Origin: a virus
Virus record (IMG/VR): IMGVR_UViG_3300020021_000009
Span: 1-62,352 of that record
DNA length: 62,352 nt
Strand: one strand, 5' to 3'
A program made the position numbers and the translations under genes. The notes under the pieces are model-generated. The model did no database searches and had not been told where the DNA came from. It was given only the letters and a program-made list of their open reading frames with translations. Positions 61,766-62,352 of this stretch are shown one piece after another; position 1 is the first letter of the stretch; each line of letters opens with the position of its first letter.

Positions 61766-62352
61766 ACCATCGACCTGACCGCCCTCACCCTGAAGCCCGG
61801 CAACCACCACGACCGCGCCGAAGGCGTCTGCATGCTGGAGGCCGTCGCCTGGTTCGCCGGCGAGGACCACTCCGACCACCCGGCCTGCACGTCCCCCACG
61901 CTGGCCGGCTACGGGCGCCGCCTGAACGACGTGCTGCCGGACGACTCGCGGCAGTTGCTGGTGCCGATGGTGCCGCGCATGGTCGGCACGGCCGGTGACG
62001 GCCTGGACGAGGCGCGCGGGTATCTGGCGCTGGACTGGCTGGTGCGCACGTACACCCCGGCGTGGCTGGATCTGGCTGGGCTGACGGAGCGTGCGGCCGA
62101 GCTGCGGGCGCTCCGCAGGATCGTGGACCTGTCGGCCGCGCAGGCTGCCGGCCCGGTGGCGCTGGCGTCGCGGAAGGACGCGGCCGCCGCTCGGGACGCC
62201 GCTTGGGACGCCGCTGGGGACGCCGCTCGGGCCGCCGCTGGGGACGCCGCTCGGGCCGCCGCTGGGGACGCCGCTTGGGCCGCCGCTGGGGCCGCCGCTG
62301 GGGACGCCGCTGGGGACGCCGCTTGGGACGCCGCTCGGGCCGAGCGGCGTCC
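61760..62352 (+). CDS. Ala-rich 12-bp-repeat protein, N-terminal part (partial)
   Basis: GTG after CCGGAAGGATCATA. Residues 1-140 form a compact domain (EGVCMLEAVAWFAGEDHSDH, GYGRRLNDVLPDDSRQ) found in many actinophage genomes in my recollection. From about 142 thirteen (D/A)AA(G/R/W) repeats follow. The frame runs off the window end, where an inverted repeat of 13+1+13 bp is seen. If circular, it continues at position 1. Function unknown; could be a surface-displayed or ice/colloid-like helical rod by repeat style. Confidence 0.75.
   Translation, partial: MTTIDLTALTLKPGNHHDRAEGVCMLEAVAWFAGEDHSDHPACTSPTLAGYGRRLNDVLPDDSRQLLVPMVPRMVGTAGDGLDEARGYLALDWLVRTYTPAWLDLAGLTERAAELRALRRIVDLSAAQAAGPVALASRKDAAAARDAAWDAAGDAARAAAGDAARAAAGDAAWAAAGAAAGDAAGDAAWDAARAERR
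62183..62338 (+). repeat. 12-bp tandem repeat array, right copy (13 units)
   Basis: Thirteen units with the same strict two-site variation as the left copy (GAC/GCC and TGG/CGG/GGG). Total units in the gene are uncertain because the contig stops here. Confidence 0.95.
62326..62352. repeat. Terminal fold-back inverted repeat
   Basis: Last 13 nt (CCGAGCGGCGTCC) are the exact reverse complement of the 13 nt ending at 62338, with one base between. It breaks the repeat pattern and frame, so it is probably an assembly or amplification artefact rather than biology. Confidence 0.8.

Noticed and set aside
1-62352. CRISPR array in the repeat tracts
   Set aside because: The 12-bp arrays are contiguous coding repeats with no unique spacers; the 33-bp and 36-bp repeats occur only twice.

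Overview
The window looks like one essentially complete, circularly permuted genome of a tailed (siphovirus-type) phage of Streptomyces or a close relative. The evidence is very GC-rich DNA with heavy GTG start use, a full head/tail/terminase set with a tape measure and a frameshifted tail chaperone, a WhiB-like regulator, and a TraB/Spd-like module of the kind carried by Streptomyces plasmids. The two ends fall in the same type of 12-bp tandem repeat inside an Ala-rich protein gene, so the contig was probably opened (or its assembly broke) inside that repeat. I compared nothing with a database; family names come from motifs read by eye.

Layout. 1-6605 (+): small early-type genes (SWIM zinc protein, Cys-rich repeat protein, WhiB-like protein, lipoprotein) with a minus-strand island of three small genes at 3679-4586. 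6602-42219 (-): one long leftward block. Read in the direction of transcription it holds an HTH protein, primase-helicase, family A DNA polymerase, HNH nuclease, RuvC-like resolvase, small membrane and Zn proteins, a papain-like protease, a DUF1906 lysin candidate, TerS, TerL with an intein, a holin-like protein, a second cysteine peptidase, portal, a 2H/MuF/protease fusion, capsid, tail tube and connector proteins, tail chaperones, tape measure, tail and fibre-like proteins, and a glycosyltransferase. 42293-62352 (+): a C5 DNA methyltransferase, SF2 helicase, RecB/Cas4-like nuclease, tRNA-Lys plus a tRNA-like element, a winged-helix protein, a glycosyltransferase, the TraB/Spd-like module, a sugar cassette (glycosyltransferases, NAD-sugar epimerase, sugar methyltransferase), a structured non-coding region, and the repeat protein that runs into position 1.

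Genes are tightly packed, many joined by ATGA/GTGA overlaps. A recurrent AT-rich near-palindrome, consensus GATTTAATyAAATCAGT, occurs about a dozen times, nearly always just before a transcription unit and often right after a hairpin terminator. At two sites it overlaps a -10 element 17 bp from a TTGAC(A/G) -35 box. It is probably the phage's promoter/operator signal.

Most unusual features: (i) TerL is interrupted by an intein whose endonuclease position is occupied by a complete HNH gene in a different reading frame, while the intein frame stays open throughout. (ii) A plasmid-transfer-like module (membrane FtsK/TraB motor with C-terminal winged helix, DUF2637-like and SpdD-like membrane proteins) is followed by six direct copies of the 8-mer TGTCACGG, which resembles the clt locus of Streptomyces conjugative plasmids, and is preceded by about 1.6 kb saturated with GGACA/TGTCC. 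(iii) A tRNA-like element has an anticodon arm three nucleotides too short. (iv) A 2H-phosphoesterase-like domain is fused to the MuF/protease head protein.
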